Positions 35,635-44,395 of a stretch of DNA of 64,000 nt are shown here, one piece after another; the stretch's first letter is position 1; every line of letters starts with the position of its first letter. The notes beneath the pieces are model-generated. The model searched no databases and had not been told where the DNA came from. It saw nothing but the letters and a program-made list of their open reading frames with translations. The stretch is from JAHHUA01 sp036635475 (GTDB lineage: Bacteria > Bacillota > Clostridia > Oscillospirales > Ruminococcaceae), in the NCBI GenBank assembly GCA_036635475.1, contig JAVWQH010000004.1, positions 1-64,000 of the forward strand, in the 5' to 3' direction. Position numbers and translations under genes: made by a program.

Positions 35635-36562
35635 CTTGTTCCTCCTCATCACTTATGTTTTCAAAAATAGCATTAGTAAATTGAACTGCATCAAATGGTC
35701 TTAAATCATCAATTTTTTCACCAACGCCAATATATTTAACAGGTATTTGAAGTTCTTCTTTAATTCCAATTACAACGCCGCCCTTAGCTGTTCCATCAAG
35801 TTTTGTCAAAACAATTCCTGTTAGTCCTGCCGCTTCTTTAAAATCTCTGGCTTGATTTAAAGCATTTTGACCTGTTGTTGCATCAAGAACCAATAAAACT
35901 TCAACATCACTATCTGGACATTCACGTGCAATAATTCTGGAGATTTTTGCAAGCTCGTCCATCAAGTTTTTCTTATTGTGAAGTCTTCCTGCTGTATCGC
36001 AAATTATAACATCTGTTCCTCTTGATTTTCCTGCTTGAATTGCATCAAAAACAACAGCCGCCGGGTCTGAACCCTCTGCGTGTTTTATGATAGAAACATC
36101 AGCTCTCTCTGCCCAAATTTGTAGTTGGTCGATTGCTGCTGCTCGGAAAGTATCAGCTGCTGCCAAAATAACTGATTTACCTTCATTTTTTAAATTAGCC
36201 GCTAGTTTTCCGATTGTTGTTGTTTTTCCAACTCCATTAACGCCAATTACTAAGATAACTGATGGCTTTGTTGCTAACTTTAGGGAATAATCTCCCTCAA
36301 GAATTTTTGCAACAACTTCACTGATAAGCCCTTTTAATTCTTGAGCATCGGACAGACCTCTTTCTTTTGCAAGTTTTTTAACATTACTGCAAATTTTTTC
36401 TGATGTCAATGCCCCAACGTCAGCCATTATCAAAGCCTCTTCCAATTCCTCGAATAATTCGTCATCAATTTTCTTGAAAGATTTTGTAATATTTTCTATC
36501 TTTTTTGCAAAAGATTCTCTGGTTTTTTTAAGTCCCTCGGTTATCTTACTAAAAAAGCCCAT
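35606..36562 (-). CDS. ftsY: Signal recognition particle receptor FtsY
   Basis: This GTPase docks SRP-ribosome complexes at the membrane. It has 318 residues and lacks the long acidic A domain of the E. coli form. A short N domain is followed by the NG GTPase core with GVNGVGKTTT (P-loop), DTAGRLHNK and TKLDGTAKGG. The ATG follows GGAGG. It lies downstream of smc and upstream of rdgB, as in many Firmicutes. Confidence 0.96.
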   Translation of the reverse strand: MGFFSKITEGLKKTRESFAKKIENITKSFKKIDDELFEELEEALIMADVGALTSEKICSNVKKLAKERGLSDAQELKGLISEVVAKILEGDYSLKLATKPSVILVIGVNGVGKTTTIGKLAANLKNEGKSVILAAADTFRAAAIDQLQIWAERADVSIIKHAEGSDPAAVVFDAIQAGKSRGTDVIICDTAGRLHNKKNLMDELAKISRIIARECPDSDVEVLLVLDATTGQNALNQARDFKEAAGLTGIVLTKLDGTAKGGVVIGIKEELQIPVKYIGVGEKIDDLRPFDAVQFTNAIFENISDEEEQDDSNSSNEE

Positions 36563-36586
36563 TTTTTTTCCTCCAATTATATTATA

Positions 36587-39500
36587 CTAAATACTTTCGG
36601 TTTTCATTCCTAAACGCCCTTCAATTTCTGTAACGTTAAGTTCCAAAAGCTTTGAAACTCCTTCTTCTTGCATTGTAACACCATATAGTGTATCTGCTTC
36701 TTCCATTGTACCACGTCTATGAGTTATTGCAATAAATTGTGTGTTATTTGAGAGTTTTCTTAAATATTTAGCATATTTGGTTACGTTTACATCGTCAAGT
36801 GCAGCCTCAATTTCGTCCAAAATACAAAATGGAGATGGATTAACGTTTAATATTGCAAAATAAAGTGCAACTGCAACAAAAGATTGTTCGCCGCCTGAAA
36901 GTGCTGTTAAATTTTTGATGATTTTTCCCGGTGGTTCAACAGATATTTCAATTCCAGATTCCAAAATATCCTCGGGGGTTGTGAGGTAAAGACTTGCTTT
37001 TCCCCCGCCGAATAGTTCAACAAATATCCTCTTGAAATTTTGATTTATCAAATTAAACTGGTTGGAAAAAATCTCGCACATCTGACTTGTCAAATCATAA
37101 ATCAGCTTGTTCAGTTGTTCTTTTGACTTCAAAACGTCATCAACTTGCGCCTTCATAAAATTGTAACGCTCACTGACTTCCTTAAATTCCTCAATTGCTC
37201 CAACGTTTACATTTCCAAGAGATTTTATTTTCACTCTTAATTCCATTAAACGTTTTTGTGCAATTTGTGTGTCCTCAAGTTTTTGTGCGAATTTTTGAGC
37301 TTCAGTTCTTGTGAGTTCGTATTCTTCCCAAAGCTTTGAAATAATGCTGTCATATTCATTTTGAAGTGAGATTTTTCTTTCCTCAAGCCTGCCCATTTCA
37401 GCGGATAATTTCTCTTTTGTTGAAGAAATATTTTTTGTGCTATTTCTTAAATTTGTTGTTTCCTGTTCAAATGCTGTTCGTTGAGCTGTGACAATTTTGA
37501 TATTTTCCTGCAATTTTTCAATTAAACTTTCACCGATTACTGTTTTATCAGCAAAATTTTTGATTGCTTGAGTTATCTCATAATTTTCATTTTCATATTT
37601 CTTTATTTTTTCGTTTAAGTCCAATTTCTTTTGTTCTTGTTCACTTTGTTGGGAAGTTAAATTGAAAATCGACTGGATTAATTGCTCTCCGTCTTTATTA
37701 TGTGCCAATATTTTCATTTCAATTTCATTAAGTTTACTTGAATTTTCATTGAGACTTACGCTTAAATTTTCTTTTTGCTGAGTAGCTTGCGTTATATTTT
37801 CCTCAGATTTTACAAGTTCATCGTCAAGACTTGCAAGTAAATTCTTCGCTGTATTATTGTTTTCATTAAATTCATTTATTTTAATTTGCAATGATTTTTT
37901 CTCTTGAGCGAACATTTCCAACTTTTTGTCTTCATTTTTAATGTTATATTCAAGTCCCATTCGCTCGGAAATCATCATTTGACGGTCTTCTTCAAGAACC
38001 TCAATTTCGCTTTCTAATGCGTGAATTTGAGCATTAATTGCACTGATTTCTCTTTGAAGTTTTTCTATTTGTTGGGATATTATATCTAAATCTTTTTGCT
38101 GTTCAAGAGCCTTTTTTGTCAACTCGTCAATTTCAGCACGTCTTGACAAAATTCCAACAGATTGAGAATGAGAACCTCCAGTAAATGAACCGCCTGCATT
38201 GATAACTTGCCCATCAAGTGTTACAATTTTAAACTTATATCCATTCGTTTTTGCAATATCTGTTGCAGAATCAAGGTCTGTTGCAACGATAATCCTACCT
38301 AAAAGGCTCGCCATAATCCCGCTGAATTTTTCGTCATATTTAACAAGACTTGTCGCTAGTCCAACAAATCCATCACTGTTTTTGATTGAATTTATGTCAA
38401 GAAAATTTCCTTTAACAGATGTGATTGGCAAAAACGTTGCACGTCCTGCTTTGTTTTTTGCAAGAAGTGAAATCGCCTGTTTAGCTATGTATTCGTCTTT
38501 AACAATTATGTTTTGCAATGCACCGCCCAATGCCGTTTCAATCGCTAATGAATATTTTGAATCCACTTCAATTGCAGATGAAACTGTGCCGGAAATTCCC
38601 ATTAATTCCCCTGTTTCACTTGCCTTGTGAATGAATTTTACACTATAAGAAAAACCTTCCATTGATTTTTCCATATCAGATAGCAACTTTGACCTCTGAT
38701 TTTTTTCTTTTATGCTGTCCTGAATTTGATTTTGCATTTTTTTCTGCTCATCAAATTTTGAATTTCGTGATTGTAATTTAATTGTGTATCCGCTTTTTTC
38801 ATTGGTCAACTCTTGCTTTTTTTCGTCCAATGTTAGGATTGCATCGTTAATCTGCTCAAAATTTTCTTGTCTTTCTTTGGCATTTTCTTCGCTTAATTCA
38901 ATTTCTCGTCTTACCTCATCAAGCCTTCTTGATGACTGGTCAACAACAGTTGATGATGTTGCAGACTTTAATTTTGCCTCGCTTATTTTTGTGTAAAGTG
39001 CGGCTCGTTGTGCTTTAAAGCGGTTTATTTCAGAATTTAATGTATTTATCTCTTCGTTTTCATTATTTGATTTTTGGCTGATGTCGTTTTTTTCATCTGA
39101 CAAACCTTTTAAAATTTTTTCAATGTCAATAATTTTTTCCCTGCGATTTTCTATTTCAACGTTCAAATCATCTTTTGAAATATTAAGCTTAGAAAGCTCA
39201 TCTCTAACCTCAGCGGCTGATTTACTGTTATGTTCGATATTGTTTTCTGCAACTGCTTTCTGGGCTGTCAGCTCACTGATTGATGCTTCTGTTTCCTTGA
39301 TTTTAGCTCTGTCAGCTTCCATTTGCACTGAACAATTTTGCATTTTCAGGAATATATCAGAAATGTTTTTTTCAATCTCGTCAATTTGTCCTACAATTTC
39401 ATCATAATCCGCTTTGCATATCATTATTTTATCTTCTTGTTCTTTGATTGATGCCTTAGATTTTTCGATTATATCAAGCCAAATTGATATTTCAAGTGTT

Positions 39501-40168
39501 TTCTTTTCTTCAGCCAACACGATAAATTTTGATGCTTTTTCACTGTCTTTTTTCAATGGTTCAATTCTTTCCTCGAGTTCAACAAGGATATCTTTGAGCC
39601 TGTTTAGATTTTCCTCCGCCATAGTAAGCCTTTTTTGTGCTTCTATTTTGTGGTATCTGTATTTTGCTATTCCTGCTGCCTCTTCGAAAATTTCTCTTCG
39701 GTCAGTACTTTTCGATGAAATAATCTCCGCAATTTTGCCTTGTCCAATTATGGAATATCCGTCACGTCCAAGACCTGTATCCATAAAAAGTTCGTGAATA
39801 TCTTTGAGCCTAACTGTTGAATTGTTTATTTTATATTCACTTTCACCTGAGCGATAGATTTTTCTTGTTATTGCAACCTCATCATTTTGTATGTCAATTG
39901 CTCTGTCGTCATTGTCAATCGTGAGCATTACACTGGCAAATCCCATAGCTTTTCTTTGTTGAGTTCCGCCAAAAATAACGTCTTCCATTTTTGCTCCACG
40001 CAAAGTTTTTGAAGATTGCTCTCCCAAAACCCAACGTATTGCATCGCCAATATTGCTTTTTCCGCTTCCATTAGGCCCAACTACTGCGGTTATTGGCTGG
40101 CTAAATTCAAGCCTTGTTTTATCGGGAAAGGATTTAAACCCTTGTATTTCAACTGATTTAAGTTTCAA
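36587..40168 (-). CDS. smc: Chromosome segregation protein SMC
   Basis: This is the bacterial condensin ATPase, 1193 residues. It has an N-terminal Walker A (GPNGSGKSN, about 32-40), two long coiled-coil arms, a hinge near the middle (residues about 510-680), and the C-terminal signature LSGGEQS with Walker B ILDEIEAALDD. The start is TTG, after GGAAGTG. It is in the rnc-radical SAM-smc-ftsY order. No scpA or scpB is in this window. Confidence 0.96.
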   Translation of the reverse strand: MKLKSVEIQGFKSFPDKTRLEFSQPITAVVGPNGSGKSNIGDAIRWVLGEQSSKTLRGAKMEDVIFGGTQQRKAMGFASVMLTIDNDDRAIDIQNDEVAITRKIYRSGESEYKINNSTVRLKDIHELFMDTGLGRDGYSIIGQGKIAEIISSKSTDRREIFEEAAGIAKYRYHKIEAQKRLTMAEENLNRLKDILVELEERIEPLKKDSEKASKFIVLAEEKKTLEISIWLDIIEKSKASIKEQEDKIMICKADYDEIVGQIDEIEKNISDIFLKMQNCSVQMEADRAKIKETEASISELTAQKAVAENNIEHNSKSAAEVRDELSKLNISKDDLNVEIENRREKIIDIEKILKGLSDEKNDISQKSNNENEEINTLNSEINRFKAQRAALYTKISEAKLKSATSSTVVDQSSRRLDEVRREIELSEENAKERQENFEQINDAILTLDEKKQELTNEKSGYTIKLQSRNSKFDEQKKMQNQIQDSIKEKNQRSKLLSDMEKSMEGFSYSVKFIHKASETGELMGISGTVSSAIEVDSKYSLAIETALGGALQNIIVKDEYIAKQAISLLAKNKAGRATFLPITSVKGNFLDINSIKNSDGFVGLATSLVKYDEKFSGIMASLLGRIIVATDLDSATDIAKTNGYKFKIVTLDGQVINAGGSFTGGSHSQSVGILSRRAEIDELTKKALEQQKDLDIISQQIEKLQREISAINAQIHALESEIEVLEEDRQMMISERMGLEYNIKNEDKKLEMFAQEKKSLQIKINEFNENNNTAKNLLASLDDELVKSEENITQATQQKENLSVSLNENSSKLNEIEMKILAHNKDGEQLIQSIFNLTSQQSEQEQKKLDLNEKIKKYENENYEITQAIKNFADKTVIGESLIEKLQENIKIVTAQRTAFEQETTNLRNSTKNISSTKEKLSAEMGRLEERKISLQNEYDSIISKLWEEYELTRTEAQKFAQKLEDTQIAQKRLMELRVKIKSLGNVNVGAIEEFKEVSERYNFMKAQVDDVLKSKEQLNKLIYDLTSQMCEIFSNQFNLINQNFKRIFVELFGGGKASLYLTTPEDILESGIEISVEPPGKIIKNLTALSGGEQSFVAVALYFAILNVNPSPFCILDEIEAALDDVNVTKYAKYLRKLSNNTQFIAITHRRGTMEEADTLYGVTMQEEGVSKLLELNVTEIEGRLGMKTESI

Positions 40169-40179
40169 ATTTTCACTTC

Positions 40180-41187
40180 CTATCCTCTTGTGATAAATGT
40201 GTCAAAGTTATTCAAGTCAATGTTTGGAGAAATTTTTGCATCATAACCAATTTCATTCAATTTGAAAATATTTGATTTTCTTTGACCTGTCATTTTGGAG
40301 ATAGACTTTGGATTTACATATATTATTATTTTTCCTTTTGGAATTTTTTCTTCTTCAAGCTTTTTCTTGACGTTTTTGAGAAATATCTCGCTTTCGCATA
40401 GTTCACGAAAAGATTGATGATATGCCCCACCTGTCATATTTTTTTCCACAGACATCTCAGAATGTAGTCCAACTCGTATTACTTTTATCTCAGCCGCCTC
40501 AAACATTTCAATAAGTTTTGCACATAATGGCACACTTTCTTCAACTGTTTTAGGCTTAAAAATCCCATTAATTCTTAATTCATCAAGTAATGTGTCTTTC
40601 AAAACAACTGTTGGATAAATCCTCACTGTTTCTGGGGAAATTTCTATTATTTTTCTTGCTGTATCTATAGCTTTTTCGTCACTGTCCCCAAACAAACCTG
40701 TCATCATTTGAAGTCCCAATGAAAACCCAAATTTTTTGATTAATCTTGATGCGTTTTCAACATCTAACGCAGTATGACCTCTTTTATTTAGGCTTAAAAC
40801 CTCATCATTAAGGGATTGCGCCCCCAGTTCTATTGCAGTTACACCATAAAACTTCAAAAGCTCCAATATTTTTTCATCAATTGCATCAGGTCTTGTAGAT
40901 ATTCTAATTCCACTGAAAATTTCGTACTTCAAAAAAGAACTTGCTGCCTCTAAAAGTGAAATCATATATTCTTCATCAATTGCAGTAAAACTACCTCCGA
41001 AAAATGCTATCTCACATTTAACATCTTTTCCTTTGTTAATTTCAATTGCTTTTTCACATTCAGCCTTAACAAATTCCGGTGTCGGCTGGACTGATGTTGC
41101 TGTTATTGTCTTTTGATTGCAAAAACTACATTGGTTTGGGCAGCCTTGATGCGGCACAAAAATAGCTATATTCCCTTTTCCACTCAT
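40180..41187 (-). CDS. Radical SAM protein, Elp3-like without acetyltransferase domain
   Basis: This is a 335-residue radical SAM enzyme with the CPNQCSFC motif (CX3CX2C) at residues 16-23, EIAFFGGSFTAI and AIELGAQSLNDEVL, typical of the Elp3/TIGR01212-like superfamily but lacking the C-terminal acetyltransferase. It is conserved next to rnc and smc in many Clostridia, with no established function. The start overlaps the rnc stop as ATGA, so it is translationally coupled. A role in RNA modification is only suggested by the Elp3 resemblance and the neighbours. Confidence 0.82.
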   Translation of the reverse strand: MSGKGNIAIFVPHQGCPNQCSFCNQKTITATSVQPTPEFVKAECEKAIEINKGKDVKCEIAFFGGSFTAIDEEYMISLLEAASSFLKYEIFSGIRISTRPDAIDEKILELLKFYGVTAIELGAQSLNDEVLSLNKRGHTALDVENASRLIKKFGFSLGLQMMTGLFGDSDEKAIDTARKIIEISPETVRIYPTVVLKDTLLDELRINGIFKPKTVEESVPLCAKLIEMFEAAEIKVIRVGLHSEMSVEKNMTGGAYHQSFRELCESEIFLKNVKKKLEEEKIPKGKIIIYVNPKSISKMTGQRKSNIFKLNEIGYDAKISPNIDLNNFDTFITRG

Positions 41188-41852
41188 CTTCCCATTAACT
41201 CCAAAGCTTCTTTTGCAGCCAATTGTTCAGCATCTTTTTTGCTCTTTCCTGTTCCTTTTCCTATTACATTTGAGTTCAAATGCACCTCAACACAAAATCT
41301 TTTGTCGTGGTCAGGGCCTTCCTCACTAACAAGTTGATAGCTCAATTTCTCTTCGGGATTTTTTTGAACAATTTCTTGCAGTATTGTTTTATAGTCGTTA
41401 AAGCTTAGTTTCTTTTCAATTTCCAAAATTTCGTGTACAAAAGGCAAAATAAAATTTCTTGCACTTTCAATTCCGCTGTCAAGATAAATTGCGGCTATAA
41501 CTGCCTCAAATGCGTCAGCTAAAATCGAAGGTCGCTCTCTTCCGCCCGTTATTTCCTCGCCTTTTCCAAGCCTTATATATTCGCCTAAATGTATCTCTTT
41601 TGCAAGTTTATGCAAGGATTTTTCGCATACTATTGCTGCACGAAGTTTTGTTAAATCACCCTCAGCTAAGGAGTAATTGTTAAACAAAAAGTCTGACACA
41701 ACTATCGAAAGCACCGCATCTCCCAAAAATTCCTGACGTTCATTGTATAACATTTTCTCTTTTGATTCATTAGCATAAGACGAATGAGTCAAAGCAATAT
41801 TAAGATAATTTGGGTTTTTAAATTTATAATTGATTATGTTTTCCAGTTCCAT
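41184..41852 (-). CDS. rnc: Ribonuclease III
   Basis: This endoribonuclease cleaves double-stranded RNA in rRNA maturation and mRNA decay. It has 222 residues: the catalytic signature ERQEFLGDAVLS near residue 40, the second acidic motif ADAFEAVIAAIYLDSG, and a C-terminal double-stranded RNA-binding domain (about 150-222). The 196-base gap upstream holds a long hairpin, and no acpP is found there, although acpP lies between plsX and rnc in many bacteria. Confidence 0.96.
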   Translation of the reverse strand: MELENIINYKFKNPNYLNIALTHSSYANESKEKMLYNERQEFLGDAVLSIVVSDFLFNNYSLAEGDLTKLRAAIVCEKSLHKLAKEIHLGEYIRLGKGEEITGGRERPSILADAFEAVIAAIYLDSGIESARNFILPFVHEILEIEKKLSFNDYKTILQEIVQKNPEEKLSYQLVSEEGPDHDKRFCVEVHLNSNVIGKGTGKSKKDAEQLAAKEALELMGR

Positions 41853-41998
41853 TTTTAAAACAACCTTTCTGTGATTTAATATATCACAGAGATTCTTTGA
41901 AAAATTCTAAGTCTAATTTTATTGATAGAGATATTTTCGATAAAACTTATTTTAAACTTTTCATAAAACCCCTGTTGAAAACTTTTTATATTGGTTTT

Positions 41999-42037
41999 TT
42001 GCACATTAACCTGATTATTTGTCAGATTAATGTGCAA
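41999..42037 (-). promoter_or_regulatory. Long hairpin between plsX and rnc
   Basis: TTGCACATTAA (41999-42009) pairs with TTAATGTGCAA (42027-42037), extended by a mismatch and CTGA/TCAG (15 bp in total, 7-base loop). No T run follows on the minus strand; six A do. It is therefore not a standard terminator. It could be a double-stranded processing site acting on rnc, or an end-protecting structure. The rest of 41853-42048 shows only a smaller CTGTGAT/ATCACAG hairpin. Confidence 0.5.
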
Positions 42038-42048
42038 TATAGCCTATT

Positions 42049-43083
42049 TTATTGGCTTATTTCCTCGTTTTGAGGTGATACTTCCGTCAATTTAGCTAAT
42101 GATATTTCAATTTCACCAACAACATTTTGTTCAACGCATAACTTTGCTTGTCTGATTGCGTTTTTGAAAGCCTCAGGATTTGAATTGCCGTGAGCCTTTA
42201 TTACAGGCTTTTTAAGTCCCAAAATTGGTGCTCCACCTGCTTTTGATGTGTTCATTTTCTCTTTAATATCAGCAATACCGCCATTTACACACACTGCACC
42301 AAGCATAGTTATAGGAGATTTTTTGAAAATTCCTTTTAATGCCTTGCTAAATGAAATAGCCATACCCTCAGTTAATTTGAGTGCAATATTTCCTGTGAAA
42401 CCATCTGTGACAACTATATCACATTCTTCAAGAGGAAGTCCTCTTGCCTCAACATTTCCGATGAAATTAACAGGGGATTTTTTAAGTATTTGATAAGCAT
42501 TAACTTGCAAAGCAAGACCTTTTGTTTCTTCAGTTCCAATGTTCAAAATTCCAACAGTTGAGTTGGGTCTTGCAAGAATTTTATCCATATATGCACTGCC
42601 CATTATTGCAAATTGTGCAAGCATTTCTGGACGACATTCGTGGTTTCCACCTGCATCTATCAGCAAATATGAACCTTCTTTTCCCACTAAAGTTGGTATT
42701 AATGTTGCAATTGCCGGTCTTTTTATTCCTTTAATTCTTCCTACAATTGTTGCCGAACCCACAATCAATGCCCCTGTACTTCCTGCTGAAACAAAGCCGT
42801 CTGCTTCATCGTTTCTAAGCATATGAAGTCCAACACTCATTGAACAATCCTTGTATTTTTTGAGTATAAAAGTCGGGTCTTCTTCAACAGGAATAATTGT
42901 TGGCGCATCAACGATTTCAATATGCTCCAATGATATGTTTTTTTCACTTGCCAAGGATTTAAGCTTTTTTTCATCTCCGGTTATAACAAGCTCAATTCCA
43001 TACTCTTTAACTGCCATTTCACTTCCAAGCAGAACATCAAGTGGGGCATTATCGCCACCAAATCCATCAATTACAATTTTCAT
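42049..43083 (-). CDS. plsX: Phosphate acyltransferase PlsX
   Basis: PlsX makes acyl phosphate from acyl-ACP, the first step of phospholipid synthesis in Firmicutes. The protein has 344 residues, with the start MKIVIDGFGGDNAP, the ASTGAL-like FVSAGSTGALIVGS, and VDGFTGNIALK (VTDGFTGNI here). The start lies inside the end of trmFO (17-base overlap). There is no fabD, fapR or acpP directly following. Confidence 0.95.
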   Translation of the reverse strand: MKIVIDGFGGDNAPLDVLLGSEMAVKEYGIELVITGDEKKLKSLASEKNISLEHIEIVDAPTIIPVEEDPTFILKKYKDCSMSVGLHMLRNDEADGFVSAGSTGALIVGSATIVGRIKGIKRPAIATLIPTLVGKEGSYLLIDAGGNHECRPEMLAQFAIMGSAYMDKILARPNSTVGILNIGTEETKGLALQVNAYQILKKSPVNFIGNVEARGLPLEECDIVVTDGFTGNIALKLTEGMAISFSKALKGIFKKSPITMLGAVCVNGGIADIKEKMNTSKAGGAPILGLKKPVIKAHGNSNPEAFKNAIRQAKLCVEQNVVGEIEISLAKLTEVSPQNEEISQ

Positions 43084-44395
43084 TTATTTCAAATTCCCTT
43101 TCAGTTAAATAGTTTTTCAAGTCTTCTATTCCTCTTTGTGCCATCTGCTCATAACGCAAAGTTTTGTCACGAATTTTTTCCTCTGTTGGAGGTAATATTC
43201 CCATATTGCACCCCATCGGTTGGAATTTTTCGTTTAGATTATCGCTTATGTATGCGGATAATGAACCTAGCATTGTTGTTTTTGGCAATATAAGAGGCTC
43301 TTTATTTTGCAATTTTTGTGCCATATTTATTCCAGCCAAAATTCCCGATGCCGCCGATTCAATATACCCCTCAACTCCTGTTAGCTGTCCTGCAAAAAAC
43401 AATCCATCTATATCTCTCATCTCAAAACTTTGTTTTAGCAGTTTTGGGGAATTGATAAAAGTGTTTCTGTGCATAACTCCATACCGCATAAATTCAGCAT
43501 TTTCAAGTCCGGGAATCATTGAAAAAACTCGTTTTTGTTCAGGGAATTTTAGGTTTGTCTGAAATCCAACAATATTATATATACTTCCTTGAGAGTTTTC
43601 TTTTCTCAATTGTACAACTGCCCAAGGACGTTTGTCGGTTTTGGGGTCTATTATTCCAACAGGTTTTAGCGGTCCAAAACGCATAGTATCTGCTCCACGT
43701 TTTGCCATAACTTCAATTGGCATACAACCCTCATAAACCTTGAAAATCTGTTTATCAAAGTCACTTAATGGTGCAGATTGAGCCTCAACAAGTGCCTCAT
43801 AAAAATTTTCATATTCCTCTTTGTTGAAAGGACAATTGATATAATCAGCATCTCCTCTGTCGTAACGTGCAGCATAAAACGCTTTTTCCATATCAATTGA
43901 TTCAAACGAAATAATTGGTGCAACTGCATCAAAAAAGTTCAAATATTCTTCTCCGCAAAGAGCTTTTATTGCGTCGGAAAGTGGCTGTGACGTTAATGGC
44001 CCTGTTGCTATTATCGCATTTTCCTTTGGTATTTCACAGGCTTCCTCTTCCACAACAGTGATTAACGGATTGGATTTTACTGCTTGCGTTATTGTGTCGG
44101 AAAATTTTTCTCTGTCAACTGCCAATGCTCCACCTGCTCCAACCGAAGTTTTTGCGGCGGCATCTAGCACTATTGAACCCAAAATTCTCATTTCTTCTTT
44201 AAGCATTCCAGCCGCTGAGCCAATTCTTTCTGCTTTTAGAGAATTTGAGCAAACAAGCTCTGCAAAGCCATTATATTTATGTGCAGGGGAGAATTTTTTG
44301 GGTTTCATCTCAACTAATGTAACTGCAATGCCACGTGCTGCAAGTGCATTAGCCGCCTCACAGCCTGCAAGTCCTGCTCCTAAAACTGTAACCAT
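43067..44395 (-). CDS. trmFO: tRNA (uracil-54-C5) methyltransferase TrmFO, folate-dependent
   Basis: TrmFO uses methylenetetrahydrofolate and FAD to make ribothymidine at position 54 of tRNA. It has 442 residues: the N-terminal FAD dinucleotide motif GAGLAGCEAANALA, the segments VEMKPKKFSPAHKY and CNSLKAE, and the C-terminal CNMGILPP. It starts one base inside the topA stop. It is dependent on folate, for which the window also encodes a riboswitch-controlled transporter subunit; that is a coincidental but fitting link. Confidence 0.95.
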   Translation of the reverse strand: MVTVLGAGLAGCEAANALAARGIAVTLVEMKPKKFSPAHKYNGFAELVCSNSLKAERIGSAAGMLKEEMRILGSIVLDAAAKTSVGAGGALAVDREKFSDTITQAVKSNPLITVVEEEACEIPKENAIIATGPLTSQPLSDAIKALCGEEYLNFFDAVAPIISFESIDMEKAFYAARYDRGDADYINCPFNKEEYENFYEALVEAQSAPLSDFDKQIFKVYEGCMPIEVMAKRGADTMRFGPLKPVGIIDPKTDKRPWAVVQLRKENSQGSIYNIVGFQTNLKFPEQKRVFSMIPGLENAEFMRYGVMHRNTFINSPKLLKQSFEMRDIDGLFFAGQLTGVEGYIESAASGILAGINMAQKLQNKEPLILPKTTMLGSLSAYISDNLNEKFQPMGCNMGILPPTEEKIRDKTLRYEQMAQRGIEDLKNYLTEREFEINENCN

